Below, in pieces: positions 1 to 10,723 of a stretch of 64,000 nucleotides of DNA (position 1 is the stretch's first letter; each line of letters starts with the position of its first letter). The notes below the pieces were generated by a model. It did no database searches and was not told where the DNA came from. It was given only the letters and a program-made list of their open reading frames with translations. The position numbers and the translations under genes were made by a program. The stretch comes from Acanthaster planci (Eukaryota; Echinodermata; Asteroidea; Valvatida; Acanthasteridae), in contig NW_019091362.1 of NCBI RefSeq assembly GCF_001949145.1, positions 3,118,424 through 3,182,423 on the forward strand, given 5' to 3'.

Positions 1-1089
1 AAATTGTGTCCTTCATAAGTGTTAGTACATTAGCAATTACTGCATTATGTTTCAATAGATTTAAAATAGACGATTCGCAGATGCACATCAATTTTTTAAA
101 CTATTGTCACAGATAGACTCTGTTCATTTTGTCTTTACAATATACAGGCCTGATGTGTCATATTTATGCGATGGTGATTTTTTGTCTTTTTTATCAAAAG
201 CTTGTTCAGATATTTACTCATCCTACTGAACTTATGAATCTGCAAACCTGACTACTTGTGAGAATTTATCGGAAAGGGTTGAAATGACATGCAAAAATAC
301 TAATAGACATTATAATGACCGTTTCATAAACAATTGATTAAAAAAAGTTGTCGGTGTTATCATCAAAGTCATGTGTTGTATGCAAGAGAAGATATTTATA
401 GTGATTTTTCTTTCTTCTTTTGTCCAGAATCCTGTCCGAGATGACGCGGACAATGAATGAATGACAGCACTAGCTGCATCCTCTGTTGGAAAACTATACT
501 GTCCGTAGTTTTTCTCACATAATTGATGTCCTCAGCCTTTGTAAAATAAGTTATTTTGGCACTTTTACACACAGGTCCACACATGAAACTAATTCACTGT
601 GTACGTATAAAAGAAAGAAAATCAGGCCGTTGCTGAAGGTTTTTCCGGTTTTTTTTCTGTGCGTACTTTGCCCCAGTTCATAACTTTCACAAAAGATTGC
701 AAACCAAATATTTTCGGGGGAACCTGAAAAATTCCACCAAATAATCACGACTTGATGTTTTTATGTTTCTATACCATCAGGATATAGTTAACTCTCTTTT
801 CCAACTCTGTCGTTTAGAATGGAAAATGACACGGAATATGTATGTGTTGCTGTAATTCTTTTTTAAATTATAGGCCCAGCAAATAAAAAATGACGTCACA
901 TCACTAAAATTTAGTTCCCCAGTTTCACTTTGTAATGGTATCGACTGTCAAAGTTTTGGATCCATAGAGATCATGGAGTACATTCTTTGAAATAAAAGTA
1001 GAGAAAGTAATTCTGATTCAGTTGTTTTGTTGTCATTCGTCGACAGGTATGTTTAATGTGGTAGGACTGATGTAAAAATGTGCATATGT
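1..1089. other. Non-coding left edge, no gene recognised
   Basis: AT-rich sequence with only short chance ORFs on both strands. None shows recognisable domains, codon bias or paired splice sites. If the - strand SLC16-like gene whose first coding exon lies at 5061-5259 is intact, this region would lie in one of its downstream introns or beyond. Confidence 0.5.
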
Positions 1090-1890
1090 GCAGCCGTTAA
1101 GCATCGAATAAGTGGTGCCCTCAAAGTTGCAGGAATGTTGTCAACAATGGTTGCAGTACAGTGTCTAAATGGTTGCAGTACAAGTTCCAGTAACGTTCCC
1201 CAAATGTTTCAGTCCCGTACCAAATTAGTTGCTAAAACGTCCCTCCAATGTTGTCGTACTGTACTCACGACGTTGCAGTAACGTCACTGGAATGTTACAT
1301 TAACGTGACTACAAAGTTGCATAGACGTGCCCACAGGGTTGCGAAGAGGTTTCAATATCGTGCTCATCAAGTTGTAATCAAGTCCCAAAGAGGTTGCATA
1401 CGCGTATCTACACTACATTTAGCTACTACGTTCCAAATGTGTTGCAATGCGGTGTCATATACGTTGCATTTAGGAAGCTGCATAGTTGTATTGACGTACC
1501 CAAAGTTGTACAAACGTCCTCACCCAGGTTGCAGTAATGTGGCAGTTAAGTCGTAGTCGCGTTCCTACAGGGTTGTAAAGACGTATCTGTTACGTGCCCA
1601 TTAAGTTGCCCAAACGTTGTGCCTTGGTAAAAATCTGGTCGTAAATATGTCGCTGTTACGTGCCCAGATGTTGTATAAACGTGATATTTCGGTTGTTTGA
1701 AGGTTGCAGCATTGTTGCAGACATGTCAAAACATTGCGTTGTATTGACGTTGTAAAAACGTCTTCATAACGTTGTGTGATAACGTTGTGGCAACGAAACT
1801 GGGAGTCGACATTTTTACGTCGCTACAACGTCACTTTTGTAACGTTGCGGAGACGAAAACGTGAACTTGTGGCAACGTCGTCACAACGTC
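1090..1890. repeat. Degenerate 22-bp minisatellite
   Basis: A unit starting GTTGCA, with ACGT about nine bases later, recurs at a spacing of 22 bp over about 0.8 kb. Exact 22-base units can be cut around 1267-1355 and 1380-1425; other units vary from 20 to 24 bases or are half units. Copies differ at many positions, so this is an old array held together by the GTTGC/ACGT core. The last units, richer in CAACGT and ACGTTG, run directly into the DIRS-like element. Open frames across it (for example 1248-1556) are by-products of the repeat. Confidence 0.8.
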
Positions 1891-1989
1891 AAATTGTTAG
1901 CTGGGAATACTCTCAAAAAGTTCACTGATATCATTCTGGTACCATGCAAATTTCATCATTATGATTTTATAACTTCCGATCAGGTAGGC

Positions 1990-2871
1990 CTAGATGTTAA
2001 AGGTAGACTCAAATTTTGTCATGAGTTTTGGCGAAGTATTGGTGCCCCTGATTTAATTTTGTCAATCATAAGTGAAGGTTTAAAATTGTGGTTCACAGAA
2101 AATCCTCTGCCTATGCGTTTCCCTAACAATGTTTCTGCTTTACGTAATAATTAATTTGTCACACAAACCACATTGGAATTGCTGGCTTCCAACCGAATCA
2201 GAGAGAGTAGTTTCCCTTCTTATCAGTCCCCTCTCTGTTGTTGTACAGGCTTCAGGTAAAAATCGTTTGATTCTTCACCTGAGCCAGTGAAATAAGTACG
2301 TCCAGAAGAATCATTTAAAAATTGATGATTAGAAAGTTGTTTTGCCATATTTCACTTTGGATGCCTTTTTGTTTTCTTTCGATCTTAAGTCTGGATACCA
2401 TCATGTTGATATTCGTCCCCATTACCACAAATATTTAGGTTTCTCTTGGTGTATTGAGGACGTTCATAAATATTTTTTGAGTTTACAGTTCTCCCATTCG
2501 GTCTCACCTCTGCTCTGTGGATCTTTACCAAGATCATGAAACCTTTGGTGACACATTGGCGTTCCTGCGGCATTTTTATTGCCCTTTACTTAGACGATGG
2601 TTTCATAGTCGTACCTCGATCGAATCTTTCTCGAGAACAGCATAATATTGTGGCATCTCAGGTTTCTGCCCATGTGAGGTCAGATCTTTTGAATACCGAT
2701 TTCATTCATAATATTGAGAAAAGTGTTTCGAAGCCCAGTCAGTCCATTGTTTGGTTGGGTATGATTTGGGATTCCAGTTTGGGTACTCTCAAAGTCTTAG
2801 ATCGTAGGTTGACTAAACTTCAAACCTCCATTTGTTCGCTCTCTCAATATCCTTCTTGCACAGTCAGGTAA
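1990..2871 (+). pseudogene. DIRS-type reverse transcriptase, broken
   Basis: Three frame-shifted pieces align in order to a DIRS reverse transcriptase. Piece one (to 2154) holds the N-terminal region with FWRSIGAP and NNVSAL. Piece two (2342-2539) holds FDLKSGYHHVDI and LGFSW, the palm segment typical of this family. Piece three (2536-2871) holds the catalytic-loop motif YLDDG near 2590 and the following KPSQSIVWLGM segment. Between pieces one and two, the conserved SGKNRLILHL segment is readable but interrupted by stops. The RNase H and methylase domains usually found between RT and recombinase are not recognisable in 2871-3140. Confidence 0.8.
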
Positions 2872-3140
2872 CTGCATTCCTTTGTGGGCCAGATAATTTA
2901 ATTTCGTCACGGAAAGGGTGTTTTAGTTTGTCCATGGTGGCCCTCGAACGAGCCCATTCTGGCCTCTTTTGTGGTCAACCTTCTAGCCTTGTATTATCGA
3001 TTTTTTTCGTTGTGCGTGCTGGGCGGGCTTTGGTTCACGGCAGGAATAAAAATTCTTTACTAGGTTCTCCAGAATTAGAAAGTGAGATGGTAGTTCTGAA
3101 ATTGGACTGTTCCAAATTTTAATTTCCATTTGCTTCCTTC

Positions 3141-4015
3141 ATGGTGAATCTTATCAGTTATTTTATTTATTTATTTTACAGATTATTCAAGAGCAGCGGG
3201 ATTCTAAAGACCAGTTATTGTTCGAAGCTATTACGGCAAAATCACTGCACCTCTAATTCCTATCTTTACAAATGTCATAATTTCTTGAACTGGTTATCGG
3301 ATCGTAAGATTCCTTGCTCCTTTCTCTTTCAGGATGAGGCTGTGGCAGCTTTCTTATATCATCTTAAGTCCCTTTCCCAGTCCGAGAGCGTCATTTCGAT
3401 TGCAGCTGCTGTTATGAAATGGCTGCAGTCCTTAATGAATATTAAAGAAAATCCTATAGATTCCTCTATTGTCCAGAATATTTTACTCGCTGCCAGAAAA
3501 AGTCTTTACAAACCACCGACCCACAAACTTCCTTTGGGACAGCTTAGAAAAATCCTGGATGATTATGCTGTTTTTATGAGATTCCTGGACAGATCTGGTA
3601 TCCAGTTGGGAGACGATAAGTTCATATTCACCCCGCTCACTTTCTGTTCCTCTAACGGTTCCTACAGACGCGGCCAGAACAGACCACCTAGTTACTCAAG
3701 GTGTAGGGAGTTATTTTTTTGAGGCCCTCAAGTCTATTGGTGTTGATAACGTTTCTGAATTTGGTCTTCACAGTTTACGTTCTGGATGGGCTTCTCATCT
3801 GGCTAATCGTAATATTCCAGAACTTTCATCCTCCAACATGGCCGTTGGAAGACTACTTCAGCCAAAAACCGTTATGTCAACAAAGACACAAGCAAATGAT
3901 TGGAGTTGTCTGGGACTTTATTCGAATGAAATTTGGTTTGAACATATCGACTTTTTCGTTCCACTTCGGTCAATTTTATTCCCGACGCTTTTGAAGCATT
4001 TCAATTTGCTACGAT
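3141..4015 (+). pseudogene. DIRS-type tyrosine recombinase, broken
   Basis: The N-terminal SAM-like domain is open from 3141 and includes a FLYHLKSL helix and AARKSLYKPP. The frame shifts between about 3640 and 3721. The C-terminal catalytic segment GLHSLRSGWASHLAN at 3763-3807 is then readable in another frame. HSLR is the H-x-x-R catalytic box of tyrosine recombinases. The segment with the first catalytic arginine is not recognisable, consistent with an internal deletion. Frame break and missing motif show the enzyme is inactive. Confidence 0.75.
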
Positions 4016-4520
4016 AATTAATTTGAATTATGGAGAGCTAAGTTAGGCTCTTATATATTTATTAGAATTCTTTACTGCCGTTTTGCTGAAACCCAAATCG
4101 TTTGGGGTGTTAAGATTTGTAGATGCCATGTGAAGCCAATGGGGCCATTTTGATGATGAGTCCCGGCCAGAGTCTGAAGGGGCCGAGAAAGGCCAAGTGA
4201 GAAAGGGCAGGTGTCCCTGTTCAGCTTACGATGTTGTAAATTTAAGTTTGTATGAGTTTACTAATTGTTCTTTGATTTGTTCTTTCATCTTCTGTTTATG
4301 ATTAATTACTCTAGTCGTAATATTTTGTAATTTTGTTGCTCGCTGTTAAATTTACCAATTTAGAGTGAAGATCCGACTTATATTTGCTCTGTGCTTATTC
4401 ATTGAATTTCTGCTTTATATTTACTCTCGGCATATTCGTGCTTGCAGGCCAATTACCCATGTCGTCTCAAATAAATTTCACTTGATTTGAATGATTTTGC
4501 ATTTTTTGAATTCTTGGCCC

Positions 4521-5060
4521 TAGTAGAAAATCAAAACCGTTTTTCATGCGTATGAGCGTAGCGAAGTAGCATGAAAATCCACTTATACAACAATGAGCGA
4601 CCAAAGAAAAAAAATAGGCCAGCCGAATCATAAACAAACACCTCATAAGTTCTTGTGCACATTGTATTTACTTTGATGATTAGTCGTTTATTGTCAAGAC
4701 TTTTTGCCAGTGAGCAGATTTTTATCATAATCTCCAAATGAAAAGTGGCTTGCTAATAATGACATCACACCTACAGTGACCTCATTTGTTGCAAAAACAT
4801 GAACATCTTTTGAGTTTTATAAAGTTCACCGCGCAATTAGAGAGACCAAAAAAGAGTCGTCAGTTTTTCGCACGTTTGTGAGAAGAAAGTACCTGTAATT
4901 ACATGTATAGGCACTTGTTACATGTAACAAGTTCCTAGATACATCATAATTAACAGTAAGAAAATCCCACTGCCAATTTTCTCAAAAATGAAAGATACTT
5001 AAGCACAAAGTCTATATGCAATACCAAATATACAATACCAAAGATGGACTGGTTCCTTAC
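4521..5060. other. Non-coding, downstream of SLC16-like exon
   Basis: AT-rich sequence with no exon-like frame on either strand. The right end (5059-5060 read on the - strand) is the GT of the splice donor of the SLC16-like exon, so this would be the start of its first coding intron. Short palindromes around ACATGTA occur near 4903-4930. Confidence 0.5.
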
Positions 5061-5259
5061 CTAGGAGAGTCTGGATTGCATAATGTAGGGAGGCTATGGA
5101 GCCGACTACCCACAGCTCGGTGTCGAAGTCCTCTGTCATAGAAGCAATCAGAACTCCGAGTGCTTTCAAGTTGCCGAAAAAGACAAGCTCTATTGTGAAG
5201 TTGGCCAGCACAACCGCCCAGCCCCAACCTCCTTCTTGGTATCTTGGAAGTGTTGCCAT
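5061..5259 (-). CDS. SLC16 (monocarboxylate transporter)-like, first coding exon
   Basis: The exon encodes 66 residues starting MATLPRYQEGGWGWAVVLAN. The GGWGW motif at the start of transmembrane helix 1 is a signature of the monocarboxylate transporter family of proton-linked carriers in the major facilitator superfamily. Helix 1 and the loop to helix 2 follow (LGVLIASMTEDF, then WVVGSIASLHYAI). On the - strand a splice acceptor ending CAG directly precedes the ATG, and the exon ends CTAG before GTAAGG. It exits in phase 1 within helix 2. Later exons should lie below 5060, but none is recognisable, so the gene probably continues past the left window edge with the DIRS element in an intron. 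The substrate cannot be told from helix 1 alone. It could also be a stranded pseudogene exon. Confidence 0.72.
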
Positions 5260-6120
5260 CTGCAATCAAATGGGACAGCCGAAGTTGAACTGTGTGAATG
5301 AAAGCAGACGCCACAGTAGTTTGTACTAACAGGTTTTACTGTAGGTTTTCACGACCAAATCAGCAGCCAGTTTAAGGCAGTGTCATATTTTGCTCCATAA
5401 GAACGACGCATGAACTGAGCATTCGAGTACCCCAATTCTTAAAATTGAAACTTGTTCCGGGAACATCCAGATTAGCACAGCCTAATAAATACTCGAATAA
5501 AATGAAATAAAAAATACAAATCTAACCGGAAACCTCTGATAATCTGTTTAAGTAAATCTGAGAAAACAATTCTCGGAGATAACTTGAAGAGTGCACATGC
5601 TGCAGAAAGTAAACTTAAAGTGTGACGAACTATCTTAAAATTCATTGTATTAGAAAGCGGAAAACATGCAGAGGCCACCCTGCGTTGTGTGCACGGGCGT
5701 CTCTGGAGTGGGGTGTTACCCCCCCCCCATCGGTTAGTTTTGTCGATAAAATCATGGTCTGTGGGCAAAATTAAAACCGAAGAATGGAGAATGAAGATGA
5801 AAGGAAGGGGGGTACATTACACTTGCTTTGCGTGACGGTCCGTGAGCAAATTTCATGTGGCTCCCATTCAAAATGGTATATCGACTCCTGTGGTTGTGTA
5901 CCTTGAAATTGGATCAAACTGATGTAAGGGGGATACTAATCAATCATTTTTGGCGTATTCAAATTTAAAAACAAAAGTAGAAAACATTTCTATCTCTAGC
6001 ACTATGCATTAAAAACAGATTAAATTTAAAACTTTGGAAAAAAATTGTACGTGCGAGTATGTTAATTGTGAACAAACTCTGTAAAAAAACGTATGGAACT
6101 TTACCCCACACTCATAAATA

Positions 6121-6290
6121 CCTGCGACTGTCTCCATCTTCCACAACGTGCAACGTGACCGTGTTTTAACTTTTGATAGCGCCTGCTGAAAGGTGATAAT
6201 ACCCAACGCGTAAAACACGCGCTGGCACCTGGATACGAGACAGTTTAATCGATTCTGATTGGTCAAAGTCGGTGTGGACGCGGCTCGCTA
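6121..6290 (-). repeat. Dispersed repeat, family A copy 1
   Basis: Read on the - strand, this segment matches + strand sequence at 58150-58330 through a core including AATCGATTAAACTGTC, then GTATCCAGGTGCCAG, then a run with ATTATCACCTTTCAGC. This copy keeps CpGs (for example CGCGTG, ACGCG) that are TpG/CpA in the other copy, as expected from methylation decay. Similarity extends a short way on both sides of the core. No coding capacity is evident; it is probably a non-autonomous element. Confidence 0.75.
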
Positions 6291-6390
6291 CGCGAAAGAA
6301 ATATACTCCCAGGCACAGTAGCGCATTGGAGACCACCCACACTCACAGACTAAAAGCGACTCTAGGAACACATTTATTGGTGTGCAGATA

Positions 6391-6559
6391 CCATGCACGA
6401 TATGGGGTCGATGGGTACCCCCCCCATGTCCAATCCCATTCCTATACACACTCTAGACTATTGTTACCAAACACATCCCCCAGAAGTCTGTAAAGAATTC
6501 CTGAGATTCAGACCAAACAATGACCAATACGGGGGGGTTCTCTCCCCACATCTTGCATC
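6391..6559. mobile_element. MITE-like element, family B copy 1
   Basis: The segment aligns along its length with 12131-12339. Shared blocks include CCATGTCCAATCCC, CTATACACA, AGACTATTGTTAC, a C-run followed by an AAGTCTGnAA-like block, ATTCC, then AATGACCAA and a G-run with TTCTCTCC. Its ends, CATGCACGATATGGGG and CCCCACATCTTGCATC, are an imperfect inverted pair corresponding to the perfect 23-bp inverted ends of the other copy. It is non-coding. Confidence 0.7.
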
Positions 6560-8196
6560 GTGTGTAACTTGTATCATGTTTGTTGTGCCTTAACCTTAGA
6601 AGGTGAATCCTAAGTAGGCATCAACCAGTACTAAATTGATCCTTTCGTAATTACACGGCTTGGCCGATTATTCCTTGCTCTGTAAGGAGAAACGACGAAA
6701 AAGTGGACATTCTTTGATTCGAATTGGCGAGGACGCGAAGCCCCTTCGAACCAAAGAATGTTCACCCTTTGAGTAGTTTCTCTTTAACTTAAACCACGAC
6801 CCTCCCTCCACTATTGTTCACATTGTACAAAAGAACAAACAAGTTTTCCTGACGCTTTGAGACGAACGATCATTTGTCCAGCGTTTGCTGGCTATGTATA
6901 TTTGCATGTACATAAAAGCTTCATTCCTGTCCCAATTGAGTAACTCCTCGGCTGGGTGCACAACTGTTTTTCATTCACAGGTAACAGTACATGCTTCACA
7001 TGAAGTTACTCCCAGACATGAAGTCGACACTATCAGTGTATGGCACGGTCCATATGGATTTATATCTATATGTTAGTTGCAGAAATACGCTAAATTTAAG
7101 TTAGCAAAGGCTATCGATATGACTGTACAGAGCTGGGGACCTTTTATACCACCAACAAGCAAGTTTCCCGAGTGACTGGTTTGAGAACTACAGTTTACTG
7201 TCTTTTCAAATGAAGATTACGTTTTCAACCTTGAAAGTACATGCTTACTCTTTGAAATCCCTCAGTCACCAAAGGAAATTCTTCCGTTTGGAAAATACAT
7301 GCATTTGGAATATCATTTCATTCATCTGGGAAGCATCATACCTAAGTTTCTAAACGATTAATCCGTTTTGCAAATTGTACATGAATTGTGATTGCTGAAG
7401 TTGTTTTTAAAAGTTGTTTAATAACAGAAAAAGGGGTAAAAGTTCCTACATGTGAATTTTAAAATAAATACACAAAGAAAAAGGATAAAAATTATAAGAT
7501 ACCATTAGAATAAATATCTAAAGTAAAATAAAAAAAAACTAAAATGGATGGGATATATAAAAAGGAAACAGAAAGTCAACAGGTATGTATAATGAAGTAG
7601 ACACATTAATAGCATTATATAGTGCAACGTAAGGAGCGGTTCGCTTTAATGGAAAATCGCTAATCTCAACAGAAAACGTTACCGCGTCCATTTGAGTGTT
7701 AATCGTGTTGAACGTCTAAAACAATCTGCTTTATTGTTCAGAGCATTTCTTACGGTGTTTGACGTTGTAATTTAATGTCACACTTGCTTTTTCTTTGTGT
7801 GTCAAGTCGCTTTTGAAGAATGTCCACACTCTCCATTCTAAAAAACTGTACATTCTTAGGAATAATCGACACTTACTGAATAGGGTGACGTCACAAGAGT
7901 GCTTTAATTAAAGCAAGTCACTCACCAGAGCGATGTCGCAGTACTGGCCTGCCAGGTAGGTCCCCTTTCACTTGTGGAGTAAGAATCGTCACCACAGTGA
8001 AAACAAGACGTGCAAAGCAACACGGAAGTAATACGGAAAAGCTGGTGATGGTGGTGTAGGTTAGGTTGGCACTTGTGACAGACTATATGCCCTGTGTGCC
8101 AGAATCGAAAAAAAAAAATAGCAAAGACGATAGCTGTATTACATGTATACGGTTGGGTAGCCGCGCCCGTAACCATCCAGCCACACACTGTGGCTA

Positions 8197-8610
8197 AGTT
8201 CGGGCGGCTTGTTCTCGTATATTCAGGAACAGCCTGATTTGTTGTTTGTGGGTCGGCCGCTTGAACAATGGGAACGTACAACCGGTTATCGCTACTAGTT
8301 ACTTGTAGAATGCATGCTCGAGAATTAATGTTTGAGCTAACTTCTTTTCCATAAGAAAATCATATCTGTCGTGGAAAATTATTGATATTAATTTGTGCAA
8401 AACTTTCCATTGTCTCCAGTTTTGTAAGCCATCTCGATAGTTTTACAGCTTTTCCAAAATCAAATCTCGCGAGTTTTCCCGTGTGTTCGTGTAAAACCCT
8501 AACGAGGGGTTGGTGTGTGAACCTGTTCTTAGAACAGTGTGCTTGGGTCATGTTCCTGCCGTTCGAGTGCGAGAACGCGAAACCCGTGTCGAGAACAGGC
8601 CGCCCGAACT
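8197..8610. repeat. Inverted-repeat pair (21 bp, one mismatch)
   Basis: 8197-8217 (AGTTCGGGCGGC and so on) and 8590-8610 are inverted copies with 20 of 21 bases matching. They enclose about 370 bp that includes weak ORFs on both strands with no recognisable domain. This could be a small DNA transposon with short terminal inverted repeats. Flanking target duplication was not evident, so element status is uncertain. Confidence 0.5.
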
Positions 8611-9278
8611 CGACCAATATGTAACAGAAGGGCTCCCTCTAGGGCCGAGCCGTCTCCCGAGCAGTTTGATGAAGATGACACAGAACCCGTACATGCCTTA
8701 ATTAAGCCCAGTGCATATGCAACATCTCAATCAGAGGTGACAAGGGCAGCTAGAATTGTAAATTAAACGAGAAGGAAAATAAAATTTGGATTTCAGGATT
8801 TTATGTAATTTAGTATAACTTGAATGTAAGAATCCTCCCCTAATAATCTTAAAGTGACATTTCCGAGTCAGATGCCTTGAGTGATTTTGAGCACTCGATG
8901 AGAAAGTGTTGACATCATCTTTGACAACACATGAATCCCACAAGTCACTAGGAAAGAAAATCATTTTATGCAGAAAGGTCTTCAGATCTCAACATTTGCC
9001 AGTGCGAAGTCTATGGAGGATGACTTCATTCCATTTGCTTATGCCCCAACTGGAGATGGTGAAAGATGGTTCATGAGAGTTTGTAATTAGGAACATTGTA
9101 TTGCAATATGTGCAGAAATTATGCAGCTATGCAGGCATCTGTGCAGGCAGCTATACAACCATGCCAATTAGCCTTTTGTTGTTGCCTTGCATTTTAGGAT
9201 GTGACTTTGTTAGTTTACACAATCCCGCCTTGTTGGTGTGGATTGGTCGCTAGAGAGTTTTTGATGACTCTGTTTCAG

Positions 9279-9449
9279 AGCTCTGTAGAGAGAACACTTA
9301 ATTGTTTTGTTGCTCTCTGCTTGCTGGCGACAACTGTGTACATTATTGCACAAGCACCTTTTTACGATCGTGTACTGCTTACATGTGCAATCGCCATCTG
9401 TTCAACCATTGGCACAAGTCATGGGATGCTGCATGTGAACAGCCCTCAG
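9279..9449 (+). CDS. SLC17 (sialin/VGLUT)-like exon
   Basis: A 171-bp, phase 0-0 exon lies between an acceptor (CTCTGTTTCAG) and a donor (CTCAG before GTACTG). It encodes 57 residues beginning SSVERTLNCF and ending near GMLHVNSPQ. From what I know of SLC17 transporters (sialin, vesicular glutamate transporters), it matches the segment starting with a V-R-K-x-x-N-C/T motif, through two helices, to the GFxVNHLDIAPRYA motif. Here the end reads HVNSPQ, so the conserved motif has drifted or continues in a missing exon. No neighbouring exons were found on either side. It may be a stranded exon of a long gene or a pseudogene fragment. Confidence 0.42.
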
Positions 9450-9912
9450 GTACTGCCGAACTAGTGCTGTTGAACGCTTTTCAAAAGCCAGAATATAGTA
9501 GATTCATTGACTGTCGTTTACTTGTCGTTCATTATTTGGCTTATCATATATGTGGCATGTGGTCATTTATTGACACTATTGTGGATATTTGTCACATATT
9601 CCGTGAACCATACGGAAAACCGGTTCACAGATTCAGTTCACAACTGAATCTGCTTTCCCCAAAAGCTCGGCGATCACATATTTCACTGCAGAGCATTGGT
9701 TTGAACCTTATTGTTGTTGTTTTGTTTAAATGACGCTTTCAGCAACTCGGGCTATTTGCGCCAATAACTGTACTATCATCCATACACTTTATTAATCAGC
9801 ATCACATTACGGAGTTCGGAAGAAGGTCCAGTTTTAGAGGCAGGAGGAAACCGGATTACCCGTAGAAAACTTGCGCAGAGCGAGTATGGACTGGAAACCA
9901 AATGTTCTTAAA
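9450..9912. other. Non-coding, nothing recognised
   Basis: An overlapping frame is open to 9733 but out of phase with the SLC17-like exon. It shows no domain features. The exon that should follow in an SLC17 gene is not present here. Confidence 0.4.
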
Positions 9913-9988
9913 GCCTGGGCCAAGGCGGGACTCGCACCCGGGCCTCATTGGTGCAAAGCGAAGTAAGAACCGCTACGCTAACCCGCTC
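9913..9988 (-). repeat. tRNA-derived SINE-like head
   Basis: Read on the - strand, the segment has an A-box-like TTAGCGTAGCGG and, about 45 bases on, a B-box-like GGTGCGAGTCC. Spacing and order match an RNA polymerase III internal promoter. Arms do not pair well enough for a functional tRNA, and the B box has one substitution from GGTTCGANTCC. It is therefore better read as the head of a tRNA-derived short interspersed element than as a tRNA gene. Confidence 0.55.
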
Positions 9989-10488
9989 AAAAAATCAGGA
10001 AAAATACAAGTTTCACAGGTGTTCAACACACCTATCAAATTAAAGCTCACTTTCTCATCTTTAATTTCCCTTTCAATTTTAGTGGCTTAACCGATAACTT
10101 TTGAAGATATTTTTCTCCAGAGAAAATCACCCCTAAAAACAGTCAGGAGGCCCATCGCCATTTTGGAAATTGATGCTTACACTCCATGGCAAAATAGAGC
10201 AATTTGGAGGGCTCCGTTTGGTCCCATACTTTCAGAAATAGAAGCTGACAGTCCTGCCCCTGGATTTCATCCACCTTTTTAACAAACCACCCAGTCCACG
10301 TGCCGCAAAAGGCTCTAACAGCAGAGAATTTGAAGCCTACAAATCGTGATTTGGTCCGCGCAGGCAGAATTAGACCCAGACTGGCCTGCAACCCTATAAC
10401 TTCCACCGCGCCTAGTGAGTAGCGTGGAAACGGTTCTCCGTCTGGTGCGTGTACGCACTGAGCCGGCGCGGTCACGTCAATGCACATA

Positions 10489-10575
10489 ATACGGGCGTTT
10501 CACAATCGTGCGCCACCAAGAGATTGCAATGTGTTGACCAATCACAATGCGCGAAATTTGTCGACCTAATGCACG
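10489..10575 (+). repeat. Solo arm of fold-back element, family C
   Basis: Sequence from ATACGGGCG through GTGCGCCACCAAGAG and CAATCACAATGCG to AAATTTGTCGAC matches one arm of the near-perfect palindrome at 36757-36916. Only one arm is present, so this copy is truncated, or was left behind after recombination. The same bases are read as protein in several overlapping chance ORFs, which should be ignored. Confidence 0.8.
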
Positions 10576-10606
10576 TTCGGAAAGGATCGACAACACAGGT
10601 CCCGAG

Positions 10607-10723
10607 TCCAGAGCGTATTACCACTTTGAACCCATCGTGCCACCTGACCGCCAACGGGATCCCGATCGGGCTGATGATGGGGCCACCACTGGTGAACGAG
10701 GCGGTGAAGGAGACCAAGATCAT
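10607..10723 (-). pseudogene. Possible SLC16-like helix-2 fragment
   Basis: The - strand frame reads MILVSFTASFTSGGP followed by IISPIGIPLAVRW and GFKVVIRSG. This resembles helix 2 and the following loop of monocarboxylate transporters (a small-residue helix, GGPIS-like turn, then RxV motif). No good splice acceptor lies just upstream, and the expected R-F-G loop is disturbed by extra residues. It lies downstream of the exon at 11643-11892 on this strand although it encodes an earlier part of the fold. It could be a relic of a duplicated gene, or chance. Confidence 0.28.

Larger units (their letters stand above)
1950..4520 (+). mobile_element. Decayed DIRS-like (tyrosine-recombinase) retrotransposon
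   Basis: Reverse transcriptase remnants (about 1990-2870) are followed by tyrosine recombinase remnants (about 3141-4015) on the same strand. That is the order of DIRS-type elements, which integrate with a tyrosine recombinase instead of a DDE integrase. Coding is broken by in-frame stops and frame changes in both domains, so the copy is dead. An AATAAA lies near 4469. I could not find the inverted or split terminal repeats that would fix the ends, so both boundaries are estimates. If the SLC16-like gene at 5061-5259 continues leftwards, the element sits in one of its introns. Confidence 0.8.
5260..9278. other. Non-coding with dispersed repeats
   Basis: No supported exon on either strand. 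The stretch contains repeat copies described separately (6121-6290, 6391-6559, 8197-8610). Otherwise it is AT-rich with short chance ORFs. It lies upstream of the SLC16-like first coding exon on the - strand, so a 5' UTR exon and promoter could be here, but I could not place them. Confidence 0.5.

Noticed and set aside
7922-8281. - strand 119-codon ORF
   Set aside because: Includes runs from an A-tract (FFF) and a His run, and overlaps the inverted-repeat arm. No domain.
9913-9988. Functional tRNA gene
   Set aside because: Promoter boxes are present, but acceptor and anticodon stems do not pair well. A SINE head is more likely.
10143-10487. - strand 114-codon frame with AVEVIGLQASLGLILP, reminiscent of the late helices of monocarboxylate transporters
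   Set aside because: Similarity is limited to about 16 residues with a gap. The rest shows no family motif, and the frame overlaps the start of the fold-back arm.
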